Part shown: piece after piece, positions 46,461 to 62,205 of the stretch
Layout of the letters: the number at the start of each line of letters is the position of its first letter
Numbering within the stretch: the stretch's first letter is position 1
Origin: Unio delphinus
Taxonomy: Eukaryota > Mollusca > Bivalvia > Unionida > Unionidae
Length of the DNA stretch: 64,000 nucleotides
Assembly (NCBI GenBank): GCA_029339505.1
Contig: JAQISU010000134.1
Location: 708,501-772,500 of the forward strand
Direction: 5' to 3'
Translations under genes and position numbers: made by a program
The notes under the pieces: model-generated
What the model was told of the DNA's origin: nothing
Seen by the model: the letters and a program-made list of their open reading frames with translations, nothing else
The model's database searches: none

Positions 46461-48530
46461 GGGGGGAGAATTGTTGGGTGGGCTATGGGCATTTTCATAT
46501 TGAATAAATAATCATCGATTTTCAGAACATTATACTAAGTTTATTAAACAAAACAAAAACACACTATTATATTGATCAAAGTATGTGTTACACGCAACCG
46601 AGAGATGTACCGCTCAATGGCTACAGTATTTGCAACTTTGTATCATTTATTACATAAAGACTGTAAATAAATTCCATGGAAAGTGCGCACATTTCGTTAC
46701 AACGAGCTACATTGTTGGAGGTTAGTTGGTGTAAGTTATATTTCAAGCGTTTTATCCAGCACAAATACTTTTTCTCTCTCACTCCAGATTTCTTCATTTT
46801 TTGTGTTTTTGCTTCTTTTTTGTGTCCTTTAGATGTGAGAGTGAATTTGGAACGGAAAAAAATCATTGCGATGAAATTGTGCATCATATTAAATTCATTT
46901 AAAAAGCGGGCATTATTAATACATGTATACATTAATATATAACAACTAGGCATACAATGCACAGAAGTACATTTTGTAGCGAATACAATCGGTAGGTATG
47001 TCAGGATTTGTATGTCTAGTATCAACTTGTGGAATTTGTACATGATCTAAGCACACCGCTAACTAAAATGACTGCTCTCTTGTGCTAAAATATCAGCCTG
47101 AATTAGTCGAAAGTACAAGTACACTATATTTAGGAGTTATTAAAACAGGGACAATGTATGAATTACCAAATACATCAAATGTAAAAATAAAGGTTCTCGG
47201 GTCTTTTTTCAAATTTACCTCTGAAGTCCAGGAAGTGAAAATGACCAAGCGGAGCTAGCAGGTTTTGGAGAGATGCACATCGTAAGTAAGGCCAAGCTGT
47301 ATACTCTATGATCCATATTACGCCCATCAATCACGCACCAAAAATTAAGGAAATTAAAGGTTCTTTGAATACTAAATGAGGATTTAATAGGTCCTTTTTC
47401 AAGATCCAGTATATCCAAGGATATATTTTTTCTTACTATTCTAACACTATGCAAAATACAAAGCTGTAGGGCGCCAACTGAATTAATAATTTCTGCATAC
47501 ACAGGATGATAAAGCCCACTACTTGACACATGTCATAATAAGCATCATCTAAAAGAAACCTTTGTTAAACTTAATTTAAAGTTACATTCTAGGATATTGT
47601 TTTACTAAACTTATAACATAGAATGTGGTACACGTCATAGAGGCTAGGTATTTGTAATGGGGATTTCCAATAACCATAAATCTTACCTTAATATTTAACC
47701 GTCTATAACAGAGAACAGCTTATCCATGTATTATTTGTTTGCAAAACAAACGTTATTGGTAAGGTACAATATTAACTTGATTTTGGACAATGTCAAGTAA
47801 AAATACAATGAAAACTTACAATCATTGTTTTAAAGGTTATATTTACAAATTAAAAATACATGACACATGTACATAGTGATTGCAATAGGAGCAAATATGG
47901 CTAGAAATAAAGTACAAATATTTATCCAGATCTGAATTTTACCTACGATAATAACCCAACTTGTACTGCTTATATATGTAAAAAAAAATTAAATAAATTT
48001 AAACAAACGATGAAAGGTAGTTACCTCTCATCTCCCACCCATCCACACACCTAAGAATGGAAAGACAAATGGTACAAAGCTAATATTTGAAGGTATGCTG
48101 GAGCTGTTGTGAGGCTCTTCAAGCAAAACAATGCGTAGTTCAAAAATGTGTTTACTGTGAGACGAAGTTACAGGAACTGAGTGGGAAAGGTTTATGGATT
48201 CTTTATGCAAAACTGCAATAACAATAATAATTCAGGCTGCAAATTATAATTTTAGCTATTGACATCCTCGGAATCAAAAAGAGAAATAAAAACGAACTCT
48301 TAATGTATAATTAACTTTCTGTTCTTCATTCAAGCTACTCATTTGTGTAATATCGAAATCAAGTGAGACTGACGAAGATCACGTCACTCTTCGTGACGTA
48401 ATCTATGACGCAGCGTTTCCAAGAGTGACGTTTCTTATTCTTACGCTGTGCATCAAGCTTGCTAGACGCATTCACGTTGACAGAAAGAAATATCTGATTT
48501 TTCAAGTCTATTCTTTTTAAATTTGATGAA

Positions 48531-49831
48531 ATGTTGGATTTTCAAGTAATGAGCGATTTCCCGGAGTCATATTCAGCATTAACGTGAGTACTTTATAAAT
48601 ATAAATATATAATTTTGAAAGGAAACGAATGGTTGGATGACTCTCTTCCCCACAAATTCACCCCTCCCCCGCCATTTACACAGTATTCGACCTGACCAAA
48701 CGCTACTATTTAATAGTTAACCTTTTGTTTATGGTTGGTAGGTTGGAAGAGAAAAGTGTCATGTGCACTTCTACTATCATTATCTAAACTGATTAAGAAT
48801 CGTAAGATCCAATTAAAAATTGTTTCCATTCTACCCATTACAGTAATCAAAATAGAGCTCTGTAAAAGAACGCGTTGGTTTCATTATATTGCACGAATGG
48901 TGCTTGATTATTACAGCATGACCCGACAACCATATGCAGCTTCAAATAAATGAAAGAAACTCATTTTATAGGTGCTTTCTTCCTTTTCCTACTGTTGTTG
49001 TTGTTGTAGGGTTTAACGCCATTTTTGTTAGCACACGATAGGCTATACATGGCGGCCAGTATTATTGGTGGAAGAAGAACCCGGGAAATACCCTGGGAAA
49101 GAACCACCGACCCACGATAAGCTACTGACAAGCTTTCTCACATACCCACATTAGCCGAATCTTAGACTCGTTCCCACGCAGAGGTGAGATGGCAGTGATC
49201 CGTAGCGGAGAGCGCTTTAGACCACTCGGCCACTCGCCCGCTCCCAGTCCGCCCCACCCCTTTTTCTTTCCTTTTTTCCCTACTGTAGGATCATAATATT
49301 GTTCCATTGCTAAAGTTTAAATTCTCGATTTAATTCCTTATTTATCTTGAGAAAAAAAAATATATTTAATGACAGATTGATGTGAAAGGTTAGATAATGG
49401 AAATGGACAAACTAAAACTAATAAAATTGCTCGACAGTTTTCAATCGGCAGATTACACTATTACACTAAATCATGCAAACTAACCGGAAACTGCAGTCGA
49501 AGGACAGTTCTTTTCGTTTTGAAGGCACCATCAGCAAATTAGTAAAAACACCACCGGAAATGTTCCTATAGTTTTCATATGAAGATAATATAGTTAAGCT
49601 GACTTTGCTGTTGATTTAACCTCATCTCACGTAATGAATAATTTTGATCCAATTTATTATAGTTATACATAACTCAATATACTTCCTATTTCTGTTTAAG
49701 TGACTTTGACTTCTGGGCGGATGTTCTGAAGGAGAGAGCTCTCAGCCAAGATTGGTGTGAGAGTAAGGCTCTGGCCTGGAACAAGAAACTTCAAACACGT
49801 CTGACCATGGCCAGAGGTACCCATCTAACGC

Positions 49832-49887
<56 letters not shown>

Positions 49888-51879
49888 GTCTCTCTCTCTC
49901 AATACCCTTGTAACATATTGCATGTAATTTACATATAACTGACATATATTCTACTGTAACAACGTTTGCTATTGACAGATTAATTGTAAGTATGTACTTT
50001 ATTATTTTGAACCTTAAAAAGTCAACATTCGCAAGGATTGTTTTTCGTTACTTCAGATTATCCTGTCATCTCGAGAGCTTTCTCTTCCTTCTTTAATGAT
50101 GTTGCTATGCAACATTTGGATGTCGAAAAAGACGTCTTTATATGCCTGGACGCAGCCAGAGTCTTAAGGAAGTTAGTATATGAAGTTATTTTATCTAGTA
50201 CACTAACCTGAAATCACTTGTTATTTATTTTGAAAGTCAAGGGTTTCGTGTGCCGTTTAATGCACATATTGATCGATGTTCCTGTTTTATTCATGGAAAA
50301 CTAGTTATTTGATGATTGGTGTTTGTTTGATATGTGACATATTCGTGTGTCCAAATTATGTTAAAGTTCATCTGCTGCTTGGGTAAATTCGTTTTCTTTT
50401 AATAGAATTTAAATTCACAACGTTACAGTTTGACTTTAAAGATTCAAGATGAGTTTTATATTAATTAGACCTATTGTATAGCGCTAAATAACCTAAACAT
50501 TCTGGTGCACCGTTACAAAACAATCAATCAATCATTATATCAATTAACATTGGAATGTAATTGATCATAAAAGCGTGGTAATCATAAGTGACTTAGACGA
50601 GACCGAAGATTTCTCGCTAAGCAAGCAGAACCTAAAATGTCTCCCAAATGTTAGTGACATTTTTAATTTCTTTCTCAGTTTCTTTTCACACAGTTTAGAG
50701 GTATATTTGTCTAGTGGCTTACAGTTCTTTTAAATGTTCATCAAACAACCTTATTTCAGATTTTCTATGTGTTCAGAAGAGAAAATGATCTTGAACATTC
50801 TGAGAAAAGCCCTTAAGAAGACCAGAAAAACATATATTCAGGCATACAGACAGACTGAGAACAGGCGGCGGGTAAGAATAGGAGAATATTTTGCACCCAT
50901 ATTCATCTGGATAAAAAGATAGTGCAATTACTTAGACCATTCATAAGATGTCTTTAAATCTATTGTTTCCTTTTTTATTTCAACACAATCTTTACTGCAT
51001 AGCAATTCTTCAGGCGGACAAGGCAAAACTGTATAATATAATCTATGTACATCTTAGCATACAAATGACTATTTATACTGCATAAGTATTTTTCATTATA
51101 TATATATATTCATTCTTACCTAATCTGAATGATGAGAACATTTTTTAAATGATAAACACCAACAATAATGTCGAGAATAATAACAACACAAAGAATACTG
51201 ATGATGACTGAGGCGATTATGATGAGTTGTAATCTCATAATTCCACAAATCGGCATAAAATGTTTTCTTATATTGGTAATCTATTGGTCCACAACTGCAT
51301 TAAGTCATTAGATTAACTGACATTATGGTGACTCTCATTACTTTTAGAACTATTTAATTTCTTGATTTGTACAGATGTATAAGGACGTTTTAATCCGTCT
51401 AGAGTCCAAAATGAGATTCAAGAAGGTCATCAAACAGGCTCTTAGGGTCAAGGCCAAGGAAGCCGCCGACCGCTTTGTGAAAGCCCTAGAATTAGAGCAG
51501 ACGGCGAAGGTGAAGATGATCACGGTAATGCTGTTTCTTTTTCATGTTCACTTATTGTTACATGCGTTGAACAGTAACTTCAGAAAACTCATATAACATA
51601 CTCTCAGTGGCTCCGATTTGGGCATGTTGTTGGGGGAAACTTGAGAAGCCAAGATAAACCGACAGCCTTGGACTGACCATCACTTACATGTAAAAACTGG
51701 AGATTTTTCAAAAGAGATACAAAGTATCTTCATTATTCGCGATTTAGATTTACTGTCATGCTATTATTAAATGCATTTTCATTGAACTGACTAGATACTA
51801 TAGTTTGGAGGCATCATAAGACAGGACTTTACAATAGATAGTGTGAAAGTTATCACCCCTCTCTGTATGTCTGTCTGTC

Positions 51880-51949
<70 letters not shown>

Positions 51950-53261
51950 TAGAAGTAACCATGATTATTTCTGCGTTGTATGACGGATTTTATGCTAAAT
52001 ACAAAAGGATTATCCCTAAAGATTAGTGACGGAGTTTACACATCGGTGTTTGCTGCCTATTTCCTCAGCTCAAATTCATAGAAAATATAGATTGTTCTTC
52101 AGGTTCCTTTCATATGTGTTCATTTGTTTCACTGAATCTTCCAAGTTATTCAATTCATGTTTCCCCACTATAATGCATATAATCCTGTTTTCTACATACA
52201 ACTATTATAAGATTGTTTCTTCTGTAAATTCTTGTAAACAGTGCACAGTTAAGAACTCGAAGGGACTTCTGATATGTCTTAGTATTGTTTATACTTTCAA
52301 TAACATTATATTGTAAAGACAGAAGAAAAATGGATCAGTGGGGGTGGGGTGGGGATGGATGTATTGTCCAATCCCGTATTCTTAATTTATCTACTATCCA
52401 CCTTTCTGTTAGGTTATGGAGAAATACGAATATGTCTCCAAGCGAGTAGCTGTAAGAAAAGTACAGTACTTTCTCGACACATGGAAAACAGCGCTTTCTC
52501 GTTACATGAAACAAACCTTCACTTCCACCGAGAAATGTGTTGGGAATGAATGCATTATTTATGCAATTGCAACAATCTATACTGCTATTAAGATATTTAA
52601 GTGGAATTTTTGTTTGGACTCGTGCTATACTATATAGGTTTCTACATTTGTTGCTTCTAAACTGTGAATGGAGTCAAACAGTTGTTAAATAAGTTACTAG
52701 TTGATTTATTTGCTGAATTCCTTTCTTTTGATATTTCTCTGTAATTTACATGATGTCTAATTGGAGAGTGATGTTCGTCTATATGCAGTTAGCCGAGGAG
52801 CTTTATCTTATATTAAAGGAGATTATTTTGCTCATCTTTATCTTCTTAAATGTTGAATGTATTGATGTTTTGTCCGTGGACATATCATCTTTATGAATAT
52901 ATATGCATCCACCTTAACTGTGCGATAAATCATATACTACATCGCTTATTGGCTTGAAACTTGCACCTCAATTTTCGTTCTTATCTGTGTAATGTGTCTT
53001 CGTCTTTATGGCCAGTTTGTGTCCTCTTTAGCACTATCCGCATTGACAGAAGAAGAATAAAATGCATTGTAAGAGTATATATGGATTAAGCTTTATCACA
53101 CCGATGAAACCTTGGTGACTGTAATTTTCGTTCTAAAGTCAATTGGACAACTTTAATTTTTACGACCCACTGAAGCAAGAATATTTTCTTAGCCATACTT
53201 TTGCTTTCTTTCCTAAAAGGCTCGAAAAGTATAAAACAATGTAAAGTTATACATTTTGCCA

Positions 53262-53308
<47 letters not shown>

Positions 53309-55718
53309 GCAGAAATCCATACTTAGATGCATTTGTGCGAGTCCTTGCAGTTAATGCACATGATGCGGTCGAATCACTATTTGAGCGCAAAAGACAAATA
53401 TTCACAACACTACAAGTAAATGTAAGTAATAAATGAGGATATTTTAACAGAGATGATTCAGTTTAATCTGGATAATGTTTTAGCATCCTAGTTTTCATCA
53501 TTCTTTCAATGAAATTTACATAGTTTAATTTCTTCAACTTTTTTACAGAATTTGGATAAAGATTGCTTAAAAATCTCGTCTCTTTTATTGAATTTCTAAT
53601 TATTGACCTTAAAAAAAATAAAGTATAACGCAATGTTATTTCTAACTTTTGTGGAACCTTTGCATTACTCTTGATGGGGCATTATAATCTATCATCTTTC
53701 ACCAACTTTTGTTTGCCTCTTTTTCCTAGTTTGCCTTGATATAGGAACAAACGTTTGATATTTCAGCATTCGTATCTTTATATTCCATTCCTTTATATAT
53801 AAAACCAGTTTCATAACTTGAAGCTAACCTTTTAATTCTAAGTAGTTTAACGAGAACGATTCATTTACTGCGAATACAATTCCATCGCTTACAAGTTAAT
53901 TAGGTAACTTGGTGTAAAACGGTTATGAATGTATTTCTTTTTAAAATAGAGGAACACTGACGTTGGTGTAGATGCTAAACAAGTTCTTGGATTTGAGCCA
54001 AAAGTAAAATCCATGACACAGAAGGTCCATGACAGAGAGTCATATTTGGGTAAGTATATATTTCAGTATGTACACCGTAATATGAAGTCCTAATAATACG
54101 CTTATAAAAATGCAAGAAATGCTTGACAAGAAATCTCCACAACGCAAAAAATGTGAATAACTTTGTTATCTAGTATTAAGAGTGTGCACTTCTACACGAG
54201 AGGAACTCAACCAATGTCAACGCGCAACGTTAAAGGAAACAAACTTACACGCATCAACAGTTAATACATATTGCTTTGTCGTCGCTTTCGTCTATTTTGA
54301 AGGACAAAATTATCGCTATCAATAATTTTCGTTATCTTGTTCTACAGAGTACTCTGGTCTTGCTGACTCCGTGTTTTTGCCTCCTGGCTTTACATGGCAA
54401 GAAGTCGACCAAGATACAAGGCAGAACAAAGTGACATCTTCAGGTTAGTTATTAAAATCGATAAATACATTTAAATAAATAAATACAAAATATGTTTGAA
54501 GACAATAATATGAAACATGCACATTGCTCCTATATCATACAGGTTAATAGTGTAGATATTTGGTTGGTATAAACAATAAAGTTTAGTATTGAACTTGTTT
54601 GTAATTTAAATTTTGCTTAGTTTCTATAGATATTCATGTGTCTTCTATAAAACTCTCCTATATCGAAAACGTTGTCATGTATGTTTGAAATGTGATTGAA
54701 ACAAGAGAATGCAATTGAAACTATCGATTTTAAAAATTATGACGGAGTCGGCATCGAGCCAAGGACAGCAGAGGGACAAAGCGAGCATGTCATTGTGTGC
54801 TATACCGGGTGTCTGACTCTGCAACATACGGTATTTTTCTAACCTTTCGACCAATTGACAAATGAGTGAAAAATCGCAGTTCATCCTTTTAAGTTATTTT
54901 AAATACAGAATAATGTGCACGTCATTAAATCTTTCAGACTTGTCTACACCACTCAGACAACAAATGACAGTTGTGCATGACTATAAGGCCAGTGGAAAAC
55001 ACGAGCTCACGTGCAAGAAAGGTAAGATATCATTATATTTTACTTGCAGAGAAGCATATCACAGTTTCATACATTTTAAAAACATATTCTAAACTCTTGC
55101 AATATATTGCCTTTTTCTCAGGATATTATTGTTATTGGTGCTGGTGGTTTTTTTCTTTATTTGAAAGAGATAACACTATTTAGTACAATCTGAAAAGTAG
55201 TAGATTTTCTTTCTGTATCTTCATTAATTTTTTCTTTTTTGATCAACGAGATAAAATTCTACAAATCTCGGCAAATATATGTGACTGAGTTGTATCTGTA
55301 TATTACCCAGCGGGATAAAAGCAGGAAAAATGAAATGGGGTTATCTTTACTTTCAGCTAGTACTATTAATACTTTTAATCAATGATTTAAATCCTCCTCA
55401 TAATACGAAATATACATAAATCTCATTTCCACTTACTGTAGATATAGGAGGAACAATACAAATAAAAATACAAGTGAAACCTGTTGCTGCTACATACTTT
55501 TAACAATTACTCGCTGACACAGAATGTACTAATGTATCAACATTTTATCCACAGGAATGGTGATCAATCAACTGACGGATGCCAATGAACTTGGAATGGC
55601 ACTCGGTTTTTATAAGAGAAACGTTCCTTTCAATAAGATAGAAATCGGCTTTTTCCCGGTAAAGTGTGTGAGCAATGAACCCCGACTTGTTTTAAAGAAA
55701 AGCTGCCGACGCAACTAG
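48531..55718 (+). pseudogene. BAR-like/SH3 protein gene, copy D, lost donor after exon 6
   Basis: Exons: 48531-48583, 49701-49816, 50057-50171, 50760-50871, 51375-51524, 52413-52543, 53313-53421, 53950-54049, 54348-54443, 54938-55021, 55555-55718. All lengths equal those of copy B and the coding frame is open in every exon. The donor after exon 6 reads GA at 52544-52545 where copies B and C read GT. Read-through would add about 30 codons and stop at 52637, losing exons 7-11 and the SH3 domain. A cryptic donor could rescue it. Call: probably damaged, not proven dead. Confidence 0.5.
48992..49232 (-). mobile_element. SINE in intron 1 of copy D
   Basis: Same element and position in intron 1 as at 8530-8769. 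Confidence 0.65.
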
Positions 55719-55905
55719 CCTAATAACAATTAAATTGTCGGGTATTTTATAACAAAAATGTAAATATTGTATATACATGCAAATTCATTTTTTTTTATTC
55801 TAGTGAAAGCATTACGAATAATGGTATGATCTCGGGGACTCTTACATTCTTGTGGCCAGCAATGGGCCTGCCACTGAATATTGATCATAATAATTTTATT
55901 TGTGC

Positions 55906-55971
<66 letters not shown>

Positions 55972-56000
55972 GTCTGGTTCCCTGCTTAATAAGATACCTT

Positions 56001-57811
56001 CGTTGCACTCTGCTATACTAAGTCAGGCGAACGCCGATGCCATATTGTCACATGATCAAAACAAAAAAAAAATGGCATTATACGGAGAGACTGAGTTAAT
56101 CTAACCGTGGCACATTTATTTCTTTAATAGTCTTGTTCTTAATGACACAATATTAACTTTACTAACACTTTTGCTATGAACTATAACGGTAGTTATATTA
56201 TGTACAAGATTAACCACCAATTTGTCATAGAATACTAAGTTTTACAAATATTTTTGCTAGTCGGCGAAGATGAAAGAAAAGGGTACACACAACGGTATTT
56301 TTATAATATTGCACATTTTACACAGGTCATCGCAGAGATTCCTTCTCCAATCGATTCCTTGATAAATTTTAATAATATGAGGTGATGAACACTTGATCAA
56401 GGAGTCAATTACAGATCTAAGTTTCAAATGATGTAATCTACGAAACAATTATTTCACAAAATAGTGTTATCCCATTCCTCTTTAATATATAAGAGATGGT
56501 ATTTTTGTCTTATATCTTCAGCAAATGAATGCTATCGTCTGTCCGTTACGTCAATTTCGGAAGTGAAAAGTATCACGAGATTAATTGCAATCGATGTTTG
56601 TTAAATGATGCAGTCGGAGTGTTCGATATTGAACCAAATATCGTCATATTCACCCCCTCTAGAAATAGGGTTCAACTATACAACACATAGGGTACCCAGA
56701 AAACCCACTCCACGCCGCTTTCCGCTAACTTCATAAAAGAGATAGCATTTGGTCTTAATATCTGGCAAACAAAATTTTTCATGTGTCGCCTTCAATCAAT
56801 TCTGATGTATAAAGGATCAAGGAATTGATTGCAAATGGAATATATATTGGACATTACATGGTGCAGTATGAATGCACAATATTAAATCAAATATCGTTAC
56901 ATTCATCCCCTCGTTGGATAGGGTTGATCTTGTTGTTGTTGTTGTTGTTATTATTATTGTGATTGTTATAGAGTTTAACGCCATTTTCCAGCACAAGATG
57001 GGTTATACATGGCGGCCACTATAAATATTGGAGGGTAGAACTCGGAAAACGCCAGCAAGAACCACCGATCCACGAGCAGCTACTGGCAACCTTCTCACGT
57101 AACCACATTAGCTGCATCTGAGACTCGAACCTCTGCAGACAGAGGTGAGATGGCAATGATCCGTAGCGGTGAGCGCTTTAGGCCACTCGGCAAGTCAGGG
57201 CTCCGCCCTCGAATAGGGTTGCTATTTCAATCCTAATGCTTGGTAAAGTCTGAGGTGTCGTGTAAAGCGAGATATCACTATCGATGTAAAATTGATCAGG
57301 TAATTTATCGCAACCAGACTATGTTGGCTGACTTAGTATGAAGTGTGCAATATTTGCAAGAAAATTGTTTCCTTCACCCCCTCTTGAAAGAAGGGTGATA
57401 TTTTCGTATTAATCTGTGGCTATATTTTGGCTATCGTACATTATCTCATATCAATTTCGATTTAAAAATTATCAAGGAATCGATTGGAAAATTATTTTTT
57501 AGATGACGCTGTATAAAATGTGCAATATGAACAAAACTATCGTTATGCGTACGCTTTTATTTCATCTTCCCTAGTAGTAAAAATTATTATATGACCTAAC
57601 TGGTGGTTAACCTTGAACACCAGATAACGACTGCTATAGTTCAAATCAAAAGTATTAGTGGAGTTCACATTGTGTCACTAAGAATGAGGATATTAAAAGA
57701 ATAAATGTGCAGATGTTAGATATACTAGATCTCTCCGTATGAGACCATTTGTTTCGATCAGGTGACAATATGGCGTCGGCGTTCGCCTGACTTATATAGC
57801 AGAGTGCAACG
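56001..57811. mobile_element. Long-inverted-repeat element, unit 4 copy
   Basis: Same ends and interior as in unit 1, with the nested SINE at 56929-57191 intact. Differences from the other copies are short indels and substitutions. Confidence 0.6.
56929..57191 (-). mobile_element. tRNA-derived SINE, unit 4 copy (empty site)
   Basis: Uninterrupted copy with the same boxes and tail as in unit 1. Confidence 0.75.
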
Positions 57812-57840
57812 CAGAGAGCATGATAAACCGGGAACCGTTC

Positions 57841-57899
<59 letters not shown>

Positions 57900-58138
57900 T
57901 AATGTCTCAATAAGTTTATTATGTTTTACGGGTGTGAATTATCGTGATTCAGCGAATAAACAAAATTGCCTTACATATTGTTTGTGTTATTATTTAATCA
58001 TAATGTTAGCCTCATGGGTTCACCACCCACAGACAGACACCGACACACACCACCTTCCCCTTAAAAAAGAGTGAGTAATGTATTACCTGATTTTGTTTGT
58101 TTCTTTGATAAGGATTCTTAACTTAGCTTTAGAAAAGA

Positions 58139-58409
58139 TTCAGTCATATCGCTACGATGTCTGCAGTGAGGCAGTTAAAAGTGATGTATAACACTAGGGC
58201 ATCATGAAACAGACATGTAGCACGATCTCCCATTAAGTCGCTGTATCCTGACGCAAGGCCTACTAGTCCTAACACTAACCTCTTAATGCTGAGCGTCAAA
58301 CGAGGCAGCTGTTAGAACCATTTTGTAAGTCTTTAGTATCACTCGGCCGGGGATCGAACCCACAATCTCCCATATCTTCGGCGGACTGTCTAACCATTAG
58401 GCCACCGGA
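58139..58409 (-). mobile_element. Second SINE family, unit 4
   Basis: Same element as 5430-5702. Substitutions near 58387-58397 weaken the A-box half. Confidence 0.6.
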
Positions 58410-58680
58410 TTGGTTTGTGTTACCTGAAGATCATCGAATACGACGGTGCGAAAGAATTTGAAGGATAAAGAATACATATTCAACAAGATGATATTCTGCA
58501 ATGCACTGAGCTTTCCAAGTATTTTAATGTATGAACCGGCGCTCACACACAAACGCACACACAAAACTATGCAATATATCTGCATGGTGTATCAGTGATC
58601 TTACACGAGATCTATAAATATTTCATTTAATGGAAACGCGGCTTGCTTTTCATTGATTTCGATCGTTTCTTGCTGCGATG

Positions 58681-58748
<68 letters not shown>

Positions 58749-60820
58749 GGGGGGAGAATTGTTGGGTGGGCTATGGACATTTTCATATTGAATAAATAAT
58801 CATCGATTTTCAGAACATTATACTAAGTTTATTAAACAAAACAAAAACACACTATTATATTGATCAAAGTATGTGTTACACGCAACCGAGAGATGTACCG
58901 CTCAATGGCTACAGTATTTGCAACTTTGTATCATTTATTACATAAAGACTGTAAATAAATTCCATGGAAAGTGCGCACATTTCGTTACAACGAGCTACAT
59001 TGTTGGAGGTTAGTTGGTGTAAGTTATATTTCAAGCGTTTAATCCAGCACAAATACTTTTTCTCTCTCACTCCAGATTTCTTCATTTTTTGTGTTTTTGC
59101 TTCTTTTTTGTGTCCTTTAGATGTGAGAGTGAATTTGGAACGGAAAAAAATCATTGCGATGAAATTGTGCATCATATTAAATTCATTTAAAAAGCGGGCA
59201 TTATTAATACATGTATACATTAATATATAACAACTAGACATACAATGCACAGAAGTACATTTTGTAGCGAATACAATCGGTAGGTATGTCAGGATTTGTA
59301 TGTCTAGTATCAACTTGTGGAATTTGTACATGATCTAAGCACACCGCTAACTAAAATGACTGCTCTCTTGTGCTAAAATATCAGCCTGAATTAGTCGAAA
59401 GTACAAGTACACTATATTTAGGAGTTATTAAAACAGGGACAATGTATGAATTACCAAATACATCAAATGTAAAAATAAAGGTTCTCGGGTCTTTTTTCAA
59501 ATTTACCTCTGAAGTCCAGGAAGTGAAAATGACCAAGCGGAGCTAGCAGGTTTTGGAGAGATGCACATCGTAAGTAAGGCCAAGCTGTATACTCTATGAT
59601 CCATATTACGCCCATCAATCACGCACCAAAAATTAAGGAAATTAAAGGTTCTTTGAATACTAAATGAGGATTTAATAGGTCCTTTTTCAAGATCCAGTAT
59701 ATCCAAGGATATATTTTTTCTTACTATTCTAACACTATGCAAAATACAAAGCTGTAGGGCGCCAACTGAATTAATAATTTCTGCATACACAGGATGATAA
59801 AGCCCACTACTTGACACATGTCATAATAAGCATCATCTAAAAGAAACCTTTGTTAAACTTAATTTAAAGTTACATTCTAGGATATTGTTTTACTAAACTT
59901 ATAACATAGAATGTGGTAAACGTCATAGAGGCTAGGTATTTGTAATGGGGATTTCCAATAACCATAAATCTTACCTTAATATTTAACCGTCTATAACAGA
60001 GAACAGCTTATCCATGTATTATTTGTTTGCAAAACAAACGTTATTGGTAAGGTACAATATTAACTTGATTTTGGACAATGTCAAGTAAAAATACAATGAA
60101 AACTTACAATCATTGTTTTAAAGGTTATATTTACAAATTAAAAATACATGACACATGTACATAGTGATTGCAATAGGAGCAAATATGGCTAGAAATAAAG
60201 TACAAATATTTTATCCAGATCTGAATTTTACCTACGATAATAACCCAACTTGTACTGCTTATATATGTAAAAAAAAAATTAAATAAATTTAAACAAACGA
60301 TGAAAGGTAGTTACCTCTCATCTCCCACCCATCCACACACCTAAGAATGGAAAGACAAATGGTACAAAGCTAATATTTGAAGGTATGCTGGAGCTGTTGT
60401 GAGGCTCTTCAAGCAAAACAATGCGTAGTTCAAAAATGTGTTTACTGTGAGACGAAGTTACAGGAACTGAGTGGGAAAGGTTTATGGATTCTTTATGCAA
60501 AACTGCAATAACAATAAAAATTCAGGTTGCAAATTATAATTTTAGCTATTGACATCCTCGGAATCAAAAAGAGAAATAAAAACGAACTCTTAATGTATAA
60601 TTAACTTTCTGTTCTTCATTCAAGCTACTCATTTGTGTAATATCGAAATCAAGTGAGACTGACGAAGATCACGTCACTCTTCGTGACGTAATCTATGACG
60701 CAGCGTTTCCAAGAGTGACGTTTCTTATTCTTACGCTGTGCATCAAGCTTGCTAGACGTATTCACGTTGACAGAAAGAAATATCTGATTTTTCAAGTCTA
60801 TTCTTTTCAAATTTGATGAA

Positions 60821-62122
60821 ATGTTGGATTTTCAAGTAATGAGCGATTTCCCGGAGTCATATTCAGCATTAACGTGAGTACTTTATAAATATAAATATAT
60901 GATTTTGAAAGGAAACGAATGGTTGGATGACTCTCTTCCCCACAAATTCACCCCTCCCCCGCCATTTACACAGTATTCGACCTGACCAAGCGCTACTATT
61001 TAATAGTTAACCTTTTGTTTATGGTTGGTAGGTTGGAAGAGAAAAGTGTCATGTGCACTTCTACTATCATTATCTAAACTGATTAAGAATCGTAAGATCC
61101 AATTAAAAATTGTTTCCATTCTACCCATTACAGTAATCAAAATAGAGCTCTGTAAAAGAACGCGTTGGTTTCATTATATTGCACGAATGGTGCTTGATTA
61201 TTACAGCATGACCCGACAACCATAGGTAGCTTCAAATAAATGAAAGAAACTCTAAAATAGGTGCTTTCTTCCTTTTCCTACTGTTGTTGTTGTTGTAGGG
61301 TTTAACGCCATTTTTGTTAGCACACGATAGGCTATACATGGCGGCCAGTATTATTGGTGGAAGAAGAACCCGGGAAATACCCTGGGAAAGAACCACCGAC
61401 CCACGATAAGCTACTGACAAGCTTTCTCACATACCCACATTAGCCGAATCTTAGACTCGTTCCCACGCAGAGGTGAGATGGCAGTGATCCGTAGCGGAGA
61501 GCGCTTTAGACCACTCGGCCACTCGCCCGCTCCCAGTCCGCCCCACCCCTTTTTTCTTTCTTTATTTCCCTACTGTAGGATCATAATATTGTTCCATTGC
61601 TAAAGTTTAAATTCTCGATTTAATTCCTTATTTATCTTGAGAAAAATAAATATATTTAATGACAGATTGATGTGAAATGTTAGATAATGGAAATGGACAA
61701 ACTAAAACTAATAAAATTGCTCGACAGTTTTCAATCGGCAGATTACACTATTACACTAAATCATGCAAACTAACCGGAAACTGCAGTCGAAGGACAGTTC
61801 TTTTCGTTTTGAAGGCACCATCAGCAAATTAGTAAAAACACCACCGGAAATGTTCCTATAGTTTTCATATGAAGATAATATAGTTAAGCTGACTTTGCTG
61901 TTGATTTAACCTCATCTCACGTAATGAATAATTTTGATCCAATTTATTATAGTTATACATAACTCAATATACTTCCTATTTCTGTTTAAGTGACTTTGAC
62001 TTCTGGGCGGATGTTCTGAAGGAGAGAGCTCTCAGCCAAGATTGGTGTGAGAGTAAGGCTCTGGCCTGGAACAAGAAACTTCAAACACGTCTGACCATGG
62101 CCAGAGGTACCCATCTAACGCG

Positions 62123-62205
<83 letters not shown>

